This document shows, piece after piece, positions 34,801 to 43,145 of a stretch of 64,000 nucleotides of DNA. The notes under the pieces were generated by a model. It saw only the letters and a list, made by a program, of their open reading frames with translations. It did no database searches and was not told where the DNA came from. Source of the DNA: Hydrangea macrophylla (lineage: Eukaryota > Streptophyta > Magnoliopsida > Cornales > Hydrangeaceae); the NCBI GenBank assembly GCA_033977485.1, contig CM066984.1, positions 109,912,691 to 109,976,690 of the forward strand, written 5' to 3'. The first letter of the stretch is position 1. Every line of letters starts with the position of its first letter. The position numbers were made by a program, and so were the translations under genes.

Positions 34801-35821
34801 CGTATTAATTTGCTCTAAATAGAACCTTCTACATTTAACCAACAAGTAAATAACTTAAATGTTTTCCAAGTTGAAGTCTCGGTTAGGGCATCTCCAATCT
34901 TTATGCATAACCCATACCAAATTTAGATTTGGGTAAAAAAAGCCCCCAGCAACCTCCTCCAATCCTTGACTCAAACCCATTTCAAATTGAGTTTTACTTG
35001 AACTTTAACCTTAATTGAAACAACATTATTCACATGCTAAAATTTTGATACGAGTTAGAGTAAGGATTGGAGAGTTTTTTCTTTCAAGTTTTTTTACTCA
35101 AATTTGATTTGATATGGGTTAGAGCAAGTTTTGGAGATACTTTTACCCAATTTTTCAACTTAGAAAACTTTTACCAATAGTAGTTTTACTAGAAATTGAG
35201 TGTGACCATGACCATCGAAGAGCCTCGTATGAAACAAAAGCTGCTTTTCCTTGAAATTCCACTCAAATTTGAACGAAAAACTTGAGTAAAGGTTGGAGAT
35301 TACTGTAGATGGTTAGGTTTCTGATAAGTCAAAGAAGTCACATGGGAATGGGATAGCCCCAATTTCATCTGGGTAGTTATATCTATGGACAGAGAGAGGT
35401 GAGCTACCAACTATTGGACGGAAAACAAAAATTATTAAAAGAGAAGTTGTTCAAGAATCTGTACTTGCCCCCTAATTTCAGCACTGAGTTCTTCAAGCAT
35501 CTCTACTATCTATATTGTAATTTACGACCAGACATATGGGTAGGCAAAAAAAAATAAAAAAACATATCATAATCAGCAAAACAAAAAGAAAGAAAGAAAG
35601 AAGGCAAATAAAATAGAAAGAGGAACTCACTCTGGGTCAGGGTGTGACAACAGAGAGCGTCTTGTTTGTTGTCCATTAAGGCCGCCATTGAAATCGTTCC
35701 CAATTAGACTCTTCAAATACGAAGTCTTCGAGATTTCTGAATTTGAAACGTCCGCTGTTGAGTCCGGTAGCCCCGCGACGATCAGTAAAATGCAGAGAAG
35801 GTTGACCAAGTGTGGTCTCAT
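12912..35821 (-). CDS. IRE1: IRE1-type serine/threonine kinase / endoribonuclease, ER-stress sensor (7 exons, 910 aa)
   Basis: Exons in transcript order are 35821-35631, 34256-34025, 20570-19126, 17703-17531, 15612-15366, 14007-13704 and 13052-12912. They total 2733 bp and keep phase at every junction, giving 910 residues. Visible parts are a signal peptide (about 1-24), a luminal sensor with PQQ-like repeats, a membrane span (about 385-406), a kinase glycine loop (KGSNGTV, 493-499), VAVK lysine 513, HRDLKPQN from 639, DMG in place of DFG (661-663), QAPE (688-691) and a C-terminal KEN RNase domain. Plant IRE1 spans the ER membrane; on unfolded-protein stress it dimerises and cuts bZIP60 mRNA and other RNAs (family knowledge). 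Arabidopsis copies are about 840-880 residues. Introns 2 to 5 are full of transposons, and intron 4 has a GC donor. Two broken relatives lie at 43917-48390 and 55290-56467. Confidence 0.92.
13704..14007 (-). CDS. IRE1: IRE1 exon 6: end of kinase and start of RNase domain
   Basis: Encodes PKALEVFHHPLLWDCEMRLS and then the KEN-type RNase helices (FLNNIGRYRRYKFDSVRDIL, RLMRNKLSHY). YRRYKF and RNKLSHY are in the region that carries catalytic residues in known IRE1 RNase domains. Confidence 0.93.
14311..14668. mobile_element. Decayed hAT MITE in IRE1 intron 5
   Basis: Shares GTTAAGCCCCC, ATTATAAAAG and ACATTATAAA blocks with the element at 1089-1496 and ends TCCGCCCCTG. The left terminus is degraded. 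A short ATGTC repeat flanks it. Confidence 0.65.
14760..15080. mobile_element. MITE-like repeat, copy A, in IRE1 intron 5
   Basis: GGCCTATTTGGAATCACTTC, later a CAAAAGCACATTTTGGTTGAA block, ending with GCAAAAGCCACAGCCAATCC. It is related to 15945-16845; TTTGG ends of this style are common in plant hAT-derived MITEs. Confidence 0.45.
15366..15612 (-). CDS. IRE1: IRE1 exon 5: activation segment and kinase C-lobe
   Basis: Begins after a CTGCAG acceptor and encodes NGSSGWQAPEQLLHGRQTRA, DIFSLGCVLFFCMTGGRHPF and GLLNANPEMR. The donor is GTAAGG. Confidence 0.92.
15945..16845. mobile_element. MITE-like repeat, copy B, split by a CCGGTT-rich hAT-like insert, IRE1 intron 4
   Basis: The left part (15945-16170) and right part (16793-16845, TTCTGCCAAAACACAAAAG) match copy A. 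Between them, 16178-16790 carries inverted, CCGGTT-rich ends (ACCGGACAGGACCAGCCGG to GGTCCGGTTTT), a typical plant hAT-derived non-autonomous element. This is a nested insertion. Confidence 0.5.
17002..17431. mobile_element. Mutator-like MITE with long inverted repeats, IRE1 intron 4
   Basis: Arms of about 100 bp: GGGTAAAAGGCATTTTGCCC on the left, mirrored by GGGGGCAAAATGTTTTTTAC on the right. It is the same family as the arms at 26924 and 33186. Flanks TAAACTAAG and TAAATCAAG match at 7 of 9 bases, compatible with an aged 9-bp duplication. Confidence 0.65.
17531..17703 (-). CDS. IRE1: IRE1 exon 4: catalytic loop
   Basis: Encodes DVVSGLMHLHELGIIHRDLK and the DMGISKRL magnesium/activation segment. 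The exon ends ...CATGCAACTG followed by GCAAGT, a GC-type donor. The only nearby GT (4 bp on) would create a stop at the junction with exon 5. Confidence 0.9.
18354..18920. mobile_element. hAT-like element rich in GATTCG, IRE1 intron 3
   Basis: Both ends are dense in ACGATTC/GAATCG words (18360-18480 and 18845-18915), with AT-rich sequence between. No transposase frame. The ends were not resolved to the base. Confidence 0.45.
19126..20570 (-). CDS. IRE1: IRE1 exon 3: luminal domain, membrane span, kinase N-lobe
   Basis: 1445 bp, from KLQMSIEEFLKITPHITEDG to PSPILLKLMR. It covers residues 142-622, including the membrane span GVFFILLVTILAGFAVYL, a basic juxtamembrane stretch, the glycine loop and VAVK. 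The acceptor is TTTCAG and the donor GTTAGT. This large exon also occurs, damaged, at 48037-48390 (plus) and 55290-56467 (minus). Confidence 0.93.
20574..23600. other. IRE1 intron 2, proximal part: decayed repeats
   Basis: No exon signal. At 21733-21870 and 22260-22345 there are hAT-like GCGAAAGCGCTAGGTGAGGC and AGGCGTAAGCC words, probably the two ends of one decayed element. GAGCTC/AAGCTT-rich text at 21510-21650 resembles 11226-11400. Sequence around 21000 (TAAATAAGCAGATGCTTAAC) matches the intron beside the third IRE1 copy at about 56695, so this intron pre-dates the duplication. Confidence 0.55.
23620..24035. mobile_element. MITE with long inverted repeats, family 2, copy 1
   Basis: Left arm CCTATGGTTAGGCCCGTTTT and TTCAAAAGTGGACACTTAG; the right arm at 23936-24030 is its inverted form. 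Interior rich in CCCCACNNNGGG-type text. A second copy is at 43146-43646. Confidence 0.65.
24036..26080. other. IRE1 intron 2: no gene; one short tandem duplication
   Basis: A CT microsatellite at 24312-24341. A roughly 108-bp unit (AAATCAAAGAAGAAATGAG ... TAAATAAGAAACA) is duplicated in tandem at about 24787-24895 and 24896-24995. A TA microsatellite at 25350-25376. Nothing else was recognised. Confidence 0.5.
26081..26113 (+). mobile_element. Helitron-like 3' terminus
   Basis: A 7-bp-stem hairpin (CACGTGC, loop ATT, GCACGTG) is followed by GGGGTTAAA and CTGG, then T. The hairpin plus a CTRR end before T is the Helitron 3' signature. No 5' end could be paired with it. Confidence 0.4.
26286..26870. 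repeat. Dispersed AT-rich repeat, copy 2
   Basis: Shares ACCATAATATCCCTTTAATA-like, ATATTGATTTGTGTGAGG and AATATAATAATGAGGATTCAA with the blocks at 7232 and 39250. It has internal duplications (ACATATAGGTCAATTTCTGT type). Confidence 0.55.
27481..27506 (+). repeat. Homopolymer of 26 G
   Basis: An uninterrupted G run inside the Mutator-like element just before the hAT insertion. Its length may be inexact because such runs are error-prone in sequencing. Confidence 0.8.
27740..28034 (+). other. Probable 5' untranslated exon of the hAT transposase gene
   Basis: CT-rich leader sequence ending CATCGCAG before GTAAGG, a strong donor (intron 28035-29286). The next acceptor, TTTTCTAG at 29279-29286, lies one base before the transposase ATG. 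The upstream limit is a guess. Confidence 0.5.
28180..29040 (+). repeat. Two tandem-repeat blocks in the hAT 5' intron
   Basis: Block 1 (about 28180-28510): three units of about 122 bp containing GATTTTTGTGTGTTAGT and ACAGTAAAGGGTGGGTTA. Block 2 (about 28520-29040): units of 78, 78, 84, 84 and 84 bp, with TATTGTTGACCCTAACCATG starting at 28551, 28629, 28707, 28791, 28875 and 28959. Because 84 is a multiple of three, an apparent protein repeat reads through it. I take that as chance. Confidence 0.85.
29288..32786 (+). CDS. hAT transposase-like protein (BED zinc finger, DUF659, hAT C-terminal dimerisation)
   Basis: Exons 29288-31108, 31183-31258 and 31336 to a stop at 32784-32786, with GT-AG introns and phases that join. 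The N-terminus (MPPKKDIGWDHATPVGGNKR) has a BED-type zinc finger (CNYCGKIVHGGITRLKQHVA). DUF659 follows (CTIMCDGWSSKTNIPIINFM, VVTDNEPNFKAAG, FWTPCAAHCIDLMLEDIGNI), then the hAT dimerisation motif (CERNWSTWSLIHTKLRNRL). A D/E-rich and then G/Y/S-rich C-terminal tail follows. Family members cut and paste DNA. A likely 1-base shift near 32615 alters the last residues: another frame reads FPYPYNAFNNQGNN and DFEPPRHSFWH, then a stop at 32717-32719, as expected for this family. The start sits right after a splice acceptor. It could be a domesticated gene, but its terminal repeats favour a transposon. Confidence 0.87.
33196..33687. other. IRE1 intron 2: AT-rich, no gene
   Basis: Short open frames only. 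No repeat structure beyond the Helitron-like end that follows. Confidence 0.45.
33688..33719 (+). mobile_element. Helitron-like 3' terminus
   Basis: AGGCACGTGC, loop AAA, GCGCGTGCCT forms a 10-bp stem with one mismatch, then GTAAC and CTAA, followed by T. This fits the Helitron 3' signature. The matching 5' end was not found. Confidence 0.5.
34025..34256 (-). CDS. IRE1: IRE1 exon 2: luminal sensor
   Basis: Encodes ALVAALDGTIYLMDPNSRKI and KILWSFTSGSSIYSSYHAPL, the first beta-propeller-like repeats of the sensor. The acceptor is CAG at 34259-34257 and the donor GTATGT at 34024. It matches the 235-bp exon at 47063-47297 throughout, differing by one codon in length. Confidence 0.92.
34257..35630 (-). 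other. IRE1 intron 1
   Basis: Non-coding. Parts (AAGATTGGAGATGCCCTAA, ATGGCTTTGAAAC, TACGAGGCTCTTC on the minus strand) are recognisable in intron 1 of the plus-strand copy (44450-44610 and 46640-46740). The duplication therefore copied introns, not an mRNA. Confidence 0.7.
35631..35821 (-). CDS. IRE1: IRE1 exon 1: signal peptide and luminal N-terminus
   Basis: Starts MRPHLVNLLCILLIVAGLP, a short basic start then a hydrophobic core, as in an ER signal peptide. It ends HPDP plus two bases of the next codon at a GTGAGT donor. The plus-strand copy at 43917 has the same start-codon context (CGATCGCCGATG), which supports this start. Confidence 0.9.
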
Positions 35822-36087
35822 CGGCGATCGGGAATGGAATCGTCAGATTAATTCGCTATGGGCTTCGAGATCGATTGTATATGATGATGATGATGATGAT
35901 GATGTGCTTTTGATTCGGGATGAACGTGATGTTGAGTACGAACTAGGGGGAGTCCCAAGTCCAACCATTGACAGACAGGAACCTTTGAAGATTCGAAGCT
36001 TATTCGATCTCTGCAATTTTAGGATCTCCGGTTCCCCAAGGTTACCTCGTTCGTTTTGCTAACCTTTGTCAACTTACATCGGTCACC

Positions 36088-36099
36088 TGCCACGTGGCA
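36088..36099. promoter_or_regulatory. G-box-like palindrome upstream of IRE1
   Basis: TGCCACGTGGCA, a perfect 12-bp palindrome with a CACGTG core, 267 bp upstream of the IRE1 start codon. Plant bZIP factors bind ACGT cores, and several ER-stress promoter elements contain CCACG. A role here is inference. Transposon-like sequence starts about 25 bp further upstream, so the proximal promoter is short. Confidence 0.4.
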
Positions 36100-36303
36100 A
36101 TTGTGAATGTTTCCCCTACTTTTCTTTATAATAGTATAAAGGCCCCGTGCAATGCACGATTACATCAAAATTAAAAAATAAATTAAATGTATTTATCGTT
36201 GATACATTTATAGTTTTGTGGCTTAAAAATAATTAAATCAAACAATACTAAATCTTAAGAAAATTAAATCAAACAACATTAAATTCTAAATGTATTCAAT
36301 ATA

Positions 36304-37060
36304 GGGATATTAGGTCATAGACCCCTTAAAATGATGTGTTTTAGTAAAAAACCCACGCTTTTTTCAATTTTGTAAAAAGCACTTCGCTACTTTTCATATT
36401 TGGTGTAAAGCCCCTCCCTCCGCTCACAGATAATATTATCACAGATAATATTATCTGTAAACTTTAAACCACCATAACTCACTCGTTTTTTTGGCCTTTT
36501 TGGTTGATTTTTTTTTTTTTAGATATCATGTATTTTTTCGAGATCTACGCATTGGGCTTGAAAGTTGTACAAAAAAAAATGTAATTTGGAAGTTTGTTTT
36601 TCATTTTTATCTTTCAGACAGATAATATTATCTGTTGACACTGACAGATAATATTATTTGCCAACTTTAAACCACTATAACTTTCTCAATTCTTGGGCTT
36701 TTTTGATGATTTTTTTTTTTTTTGTGATTTCATGTATTTCTTTGAGATCTACGCAATGGGCGTGGAAATTTTACAAAAAAAAAGTAACATTGCAGCATGA
36801 TTTTGTTGTTTTATCTAACAGATAATATTATCTGTTATCTATGTGTATAACAGATAATATTATCTGTCAACTTTAAACTACAATAACTTTCTCAATTTTT
36901 GAGTTTTTTGGGTAAATTTTTTTTTTGATTTCATGTATTTTTTCAAGATCTATGCATTTATGGTGCCAATTACACGAAAGAAATGTATTTTTATTATTTT
37001 TTTTTTTTGGAAGAACCATCTGTCAGTTTTAATTACACATGCAATGCCCAAAACACGAGC
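36304..37060. repeat. About 203-bp tandem units with paired ACAGATAATATTATCTGT palindromes
   Basis: Three units, each with GAGATCTACGCAxTGGGC and then two palindromes. Perfect or near-perfect copies start at 36426 and 36441, 36618 and 36644, and 36818 and 36850. The left edge GGGATATTAGGTCATAG resembles the start of the element at 44724 (GGGACACTCAGCCATAG). Related units lie at 51440-51860. Confidence 0.7.
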
Positions 37061-37778
37061 AGTTGGTTGACATTCAGGAAGCTGCATATAACAATCTTGG
37101 AAAATGGTAACCCGAGGTTTATCTAACTACAATAATATATCTATATATGTTTCATTACATGACAGGCAAACGGAAAAAACAAGTAGATGGTTAGGTCTCA
37201 ACTCTACTGTAAGCTATATTTGGAAAGGAATGATATGTATTTCCTCTTACATGATCCTTGTGGCTCTTTCGAATCTCCCAATCCCCAAATACTGCATAGC
37301 AAATTCTTGAACTTTTCTCCTCACAAAATTTGGATTCAGCTGAAAGTGGAGCCACTTGATGAGCGAGAACTTGACTAGCCTTTATTTACCTGCTTACCAG
37401 TGTTCAAATGAGAGTCTCTAATACTTCTTGATTAGTTATAAGTGATGTGGTGAGTTCCATCCATTTGCAATTTTTCATATTTGTTTGATGTTTAGGGTTT
37501 TTTTTTTCCCCAATATTTCAAGGTCAATATTGAATTCGTTTGATAGATCTCATTTTGCTGATTTCAAAATATCAAATTTTACGAAAAATGGACTTGTATA
37601 ACAAAAGTTATAGCAATTTGAGTGTAAAAAGGGCCTAATGCGGTAAAGAAAAGTAACATTTGTTTTAGCTTTGAAGAGTTTTATTTGAGGGGGCGATGGT
37701 CGAAGCTCCCTATATACTACTGACAAAATAATGTTGTAAATGTAAAAGCTTCTATAAACCTGAATGGAAGCAAATGTA

Positions 37779-37810
<32 letters not shown>

Positions 37811-38040
37811 CCTTTTTTTTTTGTTTCCAAATCTTTCTTTAGTGTTTTCACTTCTGTTTCTTTTAACATTTCTCTCCTTTTATTATTATTTTTTTTAGCC
37901 ACAATTTATTGTATGAACTATGCACAAAACAGTGCAACTACGTATAAACTTTATACCGTAAAGTTGAGAATAATGTTGTTTAAAAGCAATAATTTATTTT
38001 CAATATCATAACATCGTCGTCCTTAAAGGTTTTGTTCGTT
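37061..38040. other. Intergenic, no gene recognised
   Basis: AT-rich with poly-T runs and a CTTTT-rich tract near 37782-37830. No domain or terminal repeat was identified. Confidence 0.45.
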
Positions 38041-38095
38041 TCAATAATTTATACTCTAAGCCTCTTTTATAAAATAGTATATATATATATATATA

Positions 38096-38270
38096 CAGGT
38101 CGTCTCTTAGACGAATGTCCGTTTACGAACGTGGGCTTTAGTGACGAAAATTTTGTCACTAAAGCTAAACAACATCGTCGTTAAAGGTTTTGTTCACCTT
38201 TAGCGACACCACTTTCGTCACTAAAGCCATGTTCGTTTACGGACGCGTCCGTCCCAGAGATTTTTCGTAT
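38096..38270. mobile_element. Foldback element in a TA tract (1)
   Basis: Arms of about 33 bp: GTCCGTTTACGAACGTGGGC with TTTAGTGACGAAA at 38118-38150, inverted at 38212-38244. It is flanked by TA repeats, reading TATACAGG on the left and TTTTTCGTATATA on the right. Confidence 0.7.
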
Positions 38271-38282
38271 ATATATATATAT

Positions 38283-38421
38283 ACAATCAGGTTCTAAAGT
38301 GCATTGGGTATGCACATTGGGATTTTAAGCCTACAAAATCGTAGATCAGCGGGGTAGTCCGCGGTTTTTTTAGGCTTAAAATTTCAGTGCGCGTACCCAG
38401 TGAGCTTTAGGGCATGACTGT
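38283..38421. mobile_element. Foldback element in a TA tract (2)
   Basis: An imperfect inverted repeat of about 50 bp: ACAATCAGGTTCTAAAGTGC to TTTTAAGCCTA on the left, TAGGCTTAAAA to AGCTTTAGGGCATGACTGT on the right. It sits between TA runs, right beside foldback element (1). Confidence 0.7.
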
Positions 38422-38659
38422 ATATATTTATATATATATATATATATATATTTCTTATTCTTTTTCTTATTTAACCTATCTTTACAAGATATATCATACC
38501 CTTATAATTGCTCATTTTTTAGCTAAGTTTAGTTTGGACTTACAGGGTAGTCAAGTTTGGTTGGATGACTATCCTCCTTGTATTGAGAACTTGGTTCTCT
38601 CTGATTTTGTTGTTTAATATCTTGTTTCTCCTCAAAAATAAAAAAAAAAATAAAATAAT

Positions 38660-39215
38660 GGGCAAATTGCACTTTAGTCCATTGAACTATAACATGTTTT
38701 CAATTGGGTCCATAAACTTTTTTTTTTTGCAATTGGGTCCTTGAACTTCAAATATTCATTCAATCAGATCCAAATTCTGACATTGTTAGCTTAAACTATT
38801 AGAAATTATCACGTACGTTGCGCGTAATGCTTACTTGTCACATGTTAGGTTAAGACAAATACGGGAGATTGTGTATAGTGCAAAAAATTGCATTCAATCA
38901 GATCTGAAATCGCGTTCAATCAAATTCGAAACACATTCGACTAGATCCAAAATTGCATTCAATAATACCCAAAATCACATCATTTTTAGCCATTCACAGC
39001 CTTCCGTGTTTGTCTTAACCTAACATGTGACAGGTAAGCATTATGCGCAGCGTACGTGACGATTTCTAATAATTTAAGCTACCAGTGTCAGAATTTGGGT
39101 CTGATTGAATGAATTTTTGAAGTTCAAGGACCCAATTGCAAAAAAAAAAAAAAAAAGTTAATGGACCCAATTGAAAACAGGTGTATAGTTTAATGGACTA
39201 AAGTATAATTTGGCC
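38660..39215. mobile_element. Mutator-like MITE (556 bp)
   Basis: Flanked by a perfect 9-bp duplication, TAAAATAAT (38651-38659 and 39216-39224). The ends GGGCAAATTGCACTTTAGTC and, inverted, GGCCAAATTATACTTTAGTC continue as long inverted repeats of roughly 190 bp. Non-coding. Confidence 0.88.
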
Positions 39216-39249
39216 TAAAATAATCTAGGAGCTCAAACTTGGAGTTAGT

Positions 39250-39990
39250 TAAATACCATATTACCTTTCTGCAATCTTTCAATACCATAATATCCCTTCA
39301 CTATACCATAACTACTCACATCTGTATAACCATCATAGAGATATATTGTTTTGTGAAAGGATAATTCTGTCATTTCAACTTAATAATTGCATTCTGGTCA
39401 GCTTTTGTAATTTTATTTAATATAATAATGAGGATTTAGTCAATAATATTATGTCTAATTACATTTAGGTCAAAAAATATTGTGATATTTATCATTTACT
39501 TCAAAAAAAGTCAACATGACTATTTACGAATTGGTCACTAATATTGACATTTAGGTCAACTTTTTCACTGAAATTTAGCATTTATATATTGTAGTGTGTG
39601 TAATTACATTTACGTCAACAATTTCTTGCATATTTATCATTCGCTTCAACAAAAAGTAAATAATAATGGCTAATTAGGTATTGGTCTCTAATATTTACAT
39701 TTTGATCATCTTTTGTCCTGAAATTTAGGATTTATATATTGTGGTTTTTTTTACTCATATTGTGGCTTTTCCTTTTTTTTTTCAAAATTATTTTTATAGT
39801 ACACACACATGGCTATAAATTTAATTTACATACACATGGCTATAAATTTAATTTACACACATGCTTATAAAATCATTTTTATTATACACACATACCTAAT
39901 ATATGTCATTTACCGTTTCAAAACTACTGTCCATTAAGAAACTTTGAATATATAAAGATTAAATTAACTCATAATATATTTATATATAGG
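39250..39990. repeat. Dispersed AT-rich repeat, copy 3
   Basis: GAGTTAGTTAAATACCATATT start, as at 7232, followed by the same ordered blocks. It ends with duplicated GGCTATAAATTTAATTTACA text related to the foldback at 8958. Confidence 0.6.
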
Positions 39991-41097
39991 TACTGACATT
40001 GTTGTCGTTCATTAATTTATTAAATTATTACACAATTAATAAGGATATTTTAAATTGTCAAAATATAAAAGTAATTGACAAAATTATCTATTACCAATTC
40101 GAAATGCAACTAATACTACCAATAATGAAAAAAGAAATACAACCGTGAAAAGAAAGAAAAAGCGTAAAAAATAAGTTTCGTTCAACAAACTCTAAAATGC
40201 TTTGTAGTCCTACAACTAAATCCATACTAAATTCACTTTTACTCAAATCTCATATCAAATTGAAACAACATTATTCAAACTTTATACTGAAAAATTGATA
40301 ACAAGATTATAACCCTAAGTCTAGTGTTTTTGCCAAAATTTTGCATATAGCTATTATTGAAATGTGACGGGTGGTGAGTATGATTGGATCAAATTTCACT
40401 TAAATAAACATAATACTATGATTCTCAAATTTAAATCACAAGCTTGGTTCCTTCATGGTTTAAAATTTTTACCACGTCGGTTGTAAAGTGTTTAAGAATC
40501 AAGTTTAGATTCAGATTTGGGAATCATAACATATTTAGATTTGGAAAGTACAACATTACATTTTTTATATGTTTAGAAAATTCTCAGAATGACCTTAATA
40601 AAAAGAAAAATGGATAGAAACATAAAATTTGGCAACTAATATTACCAGGGCAACAATTTTAGGCCTAATCCGTGCCTAAAGGCACTGTCAGCAATTTTAA
40701 CCATAGATGCGTTCAGCTAGTAACTAACTTTGCGTGGAGTTCAAATTGTACATATTACAAAGTTTGAGAGCTTGTGTAACCTATTACCATATATACTAAC
40801 ATTATTCTATATATAAAAAAAAGCTCTAAAATGCACGATCATTTACGTAATTCGTAGTCTTTATTTGCAGGATTAAGGTATTGACTTAAATATATCTCTC
40901 AATTACAAATTATCACTAACTTACCATAATGGGATTGTAATCTTTCCAATGATAAATTACTTTCAATTAAAAAGATACCAAAATAGTAATTACATAAAAC
41001 GGTTTTCAAATTGTCATAATTTACAATCATGATTGAGATTTAAACAAATTAAATTAAATTAAATTAAACACACAACTTGTAAAAATACCAAATAAAG
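39991..41097. other. Intergenic AT-rich, no gene recognised
   Basis: No domain, long frame or terminal repeats seen. Confidence 0.45.
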
Positions 41098-41247
41098 GGA
41101 CCAAGTGAGTTTGGACTCACCTAAGGGCGTGTTTGACGTGGGTGGTGGCTATGGAGCGTAAGTTTCACCTCCTCTTCTCCTCTCTTTCTCTTTCTCTTTC
41201 TGTCTTTCTATTCTCTTTCTTTCTCTTTATTCTTCATTCAGTCCAAC

Positions 41248-41279
<32 letters not shown>

Positions 41280-41749
41280 TATATATATGTATATATGTAT
41301 GAATGTGTGTATATATATGAGATATATAATCTTTCTCTCTCTCAAGTCTGTCAAAGAAGTTCCAAGGGACAAAATATGCTCATATATATAGAAGGAATGA
41401 GGTGCTGCACGTCAAAACACGAAGCAAAGTTGAAAATAAAGATTTGCTGGTGGCAATCAGTTAGGACCAGAAGGCAATCGATTGGTATCAGATATTTTAT
41501 GGCAATCAATTGTGAGTCAAGGGAAATCGATTGGGATAGGCCACGTAATGAATTCAGGTCGGCTGGGTGGCAATCGATTGGGAATGATGGCAATCGATTG
41601 GATACCAAAAAGTGGCGATCGATTGGGATGCAATGGCAATCGATTGGGACCAAGATTTGTCCAATAGAAGGGTAAGTATCATGTATGTACACAGGGAACA
41701 ATACCGAGTCTTATTTATTAATATACACTCCAAAATACAGGGTATTACA
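41098..41749 (-). repeat. LTR fragment of the CAATCGATTG family, minus strand
   Basis: On the minus strand it starts TGTAATACCCTGTATTTTG and has the same order of parts as 62324-62900: palindrome array (41646-41454), TATA box (about 41390), GT/GA-rich leader and the GTGAGTCCAAACTCAC dyad at 41103-41118. Homology to 62324 stops just beyond the dyad, so the piece is truncated or recombined there. It abuts gypsy coding sequence of the opposite orientation. Confidence 0.7.
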
Positions 41750-43145
41750 GTAAGAGAGCTGCATCGAGCCAATTCAGCGGCCAAGGGAGTGCAAAGAGGC
41801 AGAGTCTGGGAGGTTCATCTGCCAGTAGTGGCAGTGGTTCTGGTGGGAAAAAGCCAAGGTGACAGACTTGTCAGAGATTTCATTGGGGACGATGCAATCA
41901 ACTTCCGAACCCAAATTTGCCGACAATCAGGACACATAGCAAGAAACTGTCCAAACCAAACCATGGATATGAGAGGCCGATGATTTACCTATAGAGAGTT
42001 AGGAGTACATCAAGCTAAGGATTCTCCTACAAAGCGACAAGGAGCTTCGGGTTCCGATTCTTTCGCAGCTAGTGCTATCACACCAAGATCTACTCAGTAA
42101 CCTCCGAGGAGAGAGCAACGAGAGGCAAGATAATTTCAGCTTAGGTCGGGAGAGACCGCTTCTACCGATACTATTGTATCAGGTATGGTTCCCATTTGTT
42201 CGCACCTAGCCAATGTACTTATTGATTCAGGATCCACGCATTCATTCGTATCATACCATTGTTTTAAGCATCTAGATAAACCATTAGAGTTTCTAGACTA
42301 TAATTTATCTATTGCAATACCGTTGGGAGCTCCGTTAATAAGTTCAGGTGTGTTTAGGAAATGCGAGATCAATGTTGATAAGGGGTTAATCGTGGATTTT
42401 ATACCGTTTGTCATCCAACACTTTGATGTTATATTAGGTATGGATTAGTTAGCGGCAAATCATGCGATTATTAACTGTGATAGTAAAGAAGTGGTATCTC
42501 ATGTTCCGAATCAAGATGTATTCCATTTTCAAGGTAGGGGTGTTGTATCATCGCCGTATATTGTATTCGTTATCGAAGCTTGTCAATTATTAAAGGAGTG
42601 TTGTCGTGGATTCTTGTGTAGTGTACTTGATACTAGAGGCACTGACTTAAAACTTGAGAATATTCCGATAGTTAGAGAGTATTCGGATGTATTTCCAGAA
42701 GAATTGCCTAGTGTGTTAATTGAACGAGTAGCAGAGTTCGATATTGATGTTATGCCGGGGACTCAACCTATTTCACGAGCATCGTATTGAAGAGTCCAGA
42801 GGAGCATGAACACCAGTTGAAATTAGTCCTGTAGCGACTTAGAGAGAAACAATTGTTTGGAAAGTTGAAGAAGAGTGAGTTTTGATTGACAAGTGTCACT
42901 TTCCTAGGACACGTGATCTCTAAAGAAGGCATTTCTGTGGACCCACATAAGATTGAAGCCGTCATTGGTCAAGACCGACTAATGTGTTAGAGATTCAAAG
43001 TTTCTTGGTATTAGCCGGATATTACAAAAGATTTGTCAAAGACTTTTCTAAAACTGCAACTCCGGCGACAAGGTTAATGAGGAAATATGTACCATTTGAG
43101 TGGTGTTTTATTCCAGAGGTTGTGGATAAAAAAGAGAAAAAGAAA
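41750..43145 (+). pseudogene. Ty3/gypsy gag-pol fragment, decayed
   Basis: In order: a zinc knuckle (CRQSGHIARNC, near 41919-41951), an aspartic protease with DSGSTHSF and ILGMD (42185-42448), the start of reverse transcriptase (REYSDVFPEELP, 42672-42707), and then, after a deletion, the distal reverse-transcriptase part (FLGHVISKEGISVDPHKIEA near 42902-42961; FLVLAGYYKRFVKDFSK near 43000-43050). The central catalytic block is missing and several stops are present. A MITE follows directly. It looks like a Tekay/Del-type chromovirus, but that subgrouping is a guess. Confidence 0.85.

Larger units (their letters stand above)
36126..38085 (-). repeat. Helitron-like termini flanking palindrome repeats
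   Basis: At the right edge, the reverse strand reads ACTATTTTATAAAAGAGGCTT, like the 5' end at 8016. At the left edge a hairpin CGTGC-AAT-GCACG (36143-36155) sits beside AATAGTATAAAG. The two may bound one minus-strand element of about 2 kb, but I cannot confirm a CTRR terminus. Confidence 0.3.

Noticed and set aside
41133..41983. Open frames crossing from the LTR into the gypsy fragment
   Set aside because: They span the LTR TATA box, leader and palindrome array and join unrelated, oppositely oriented sequences.
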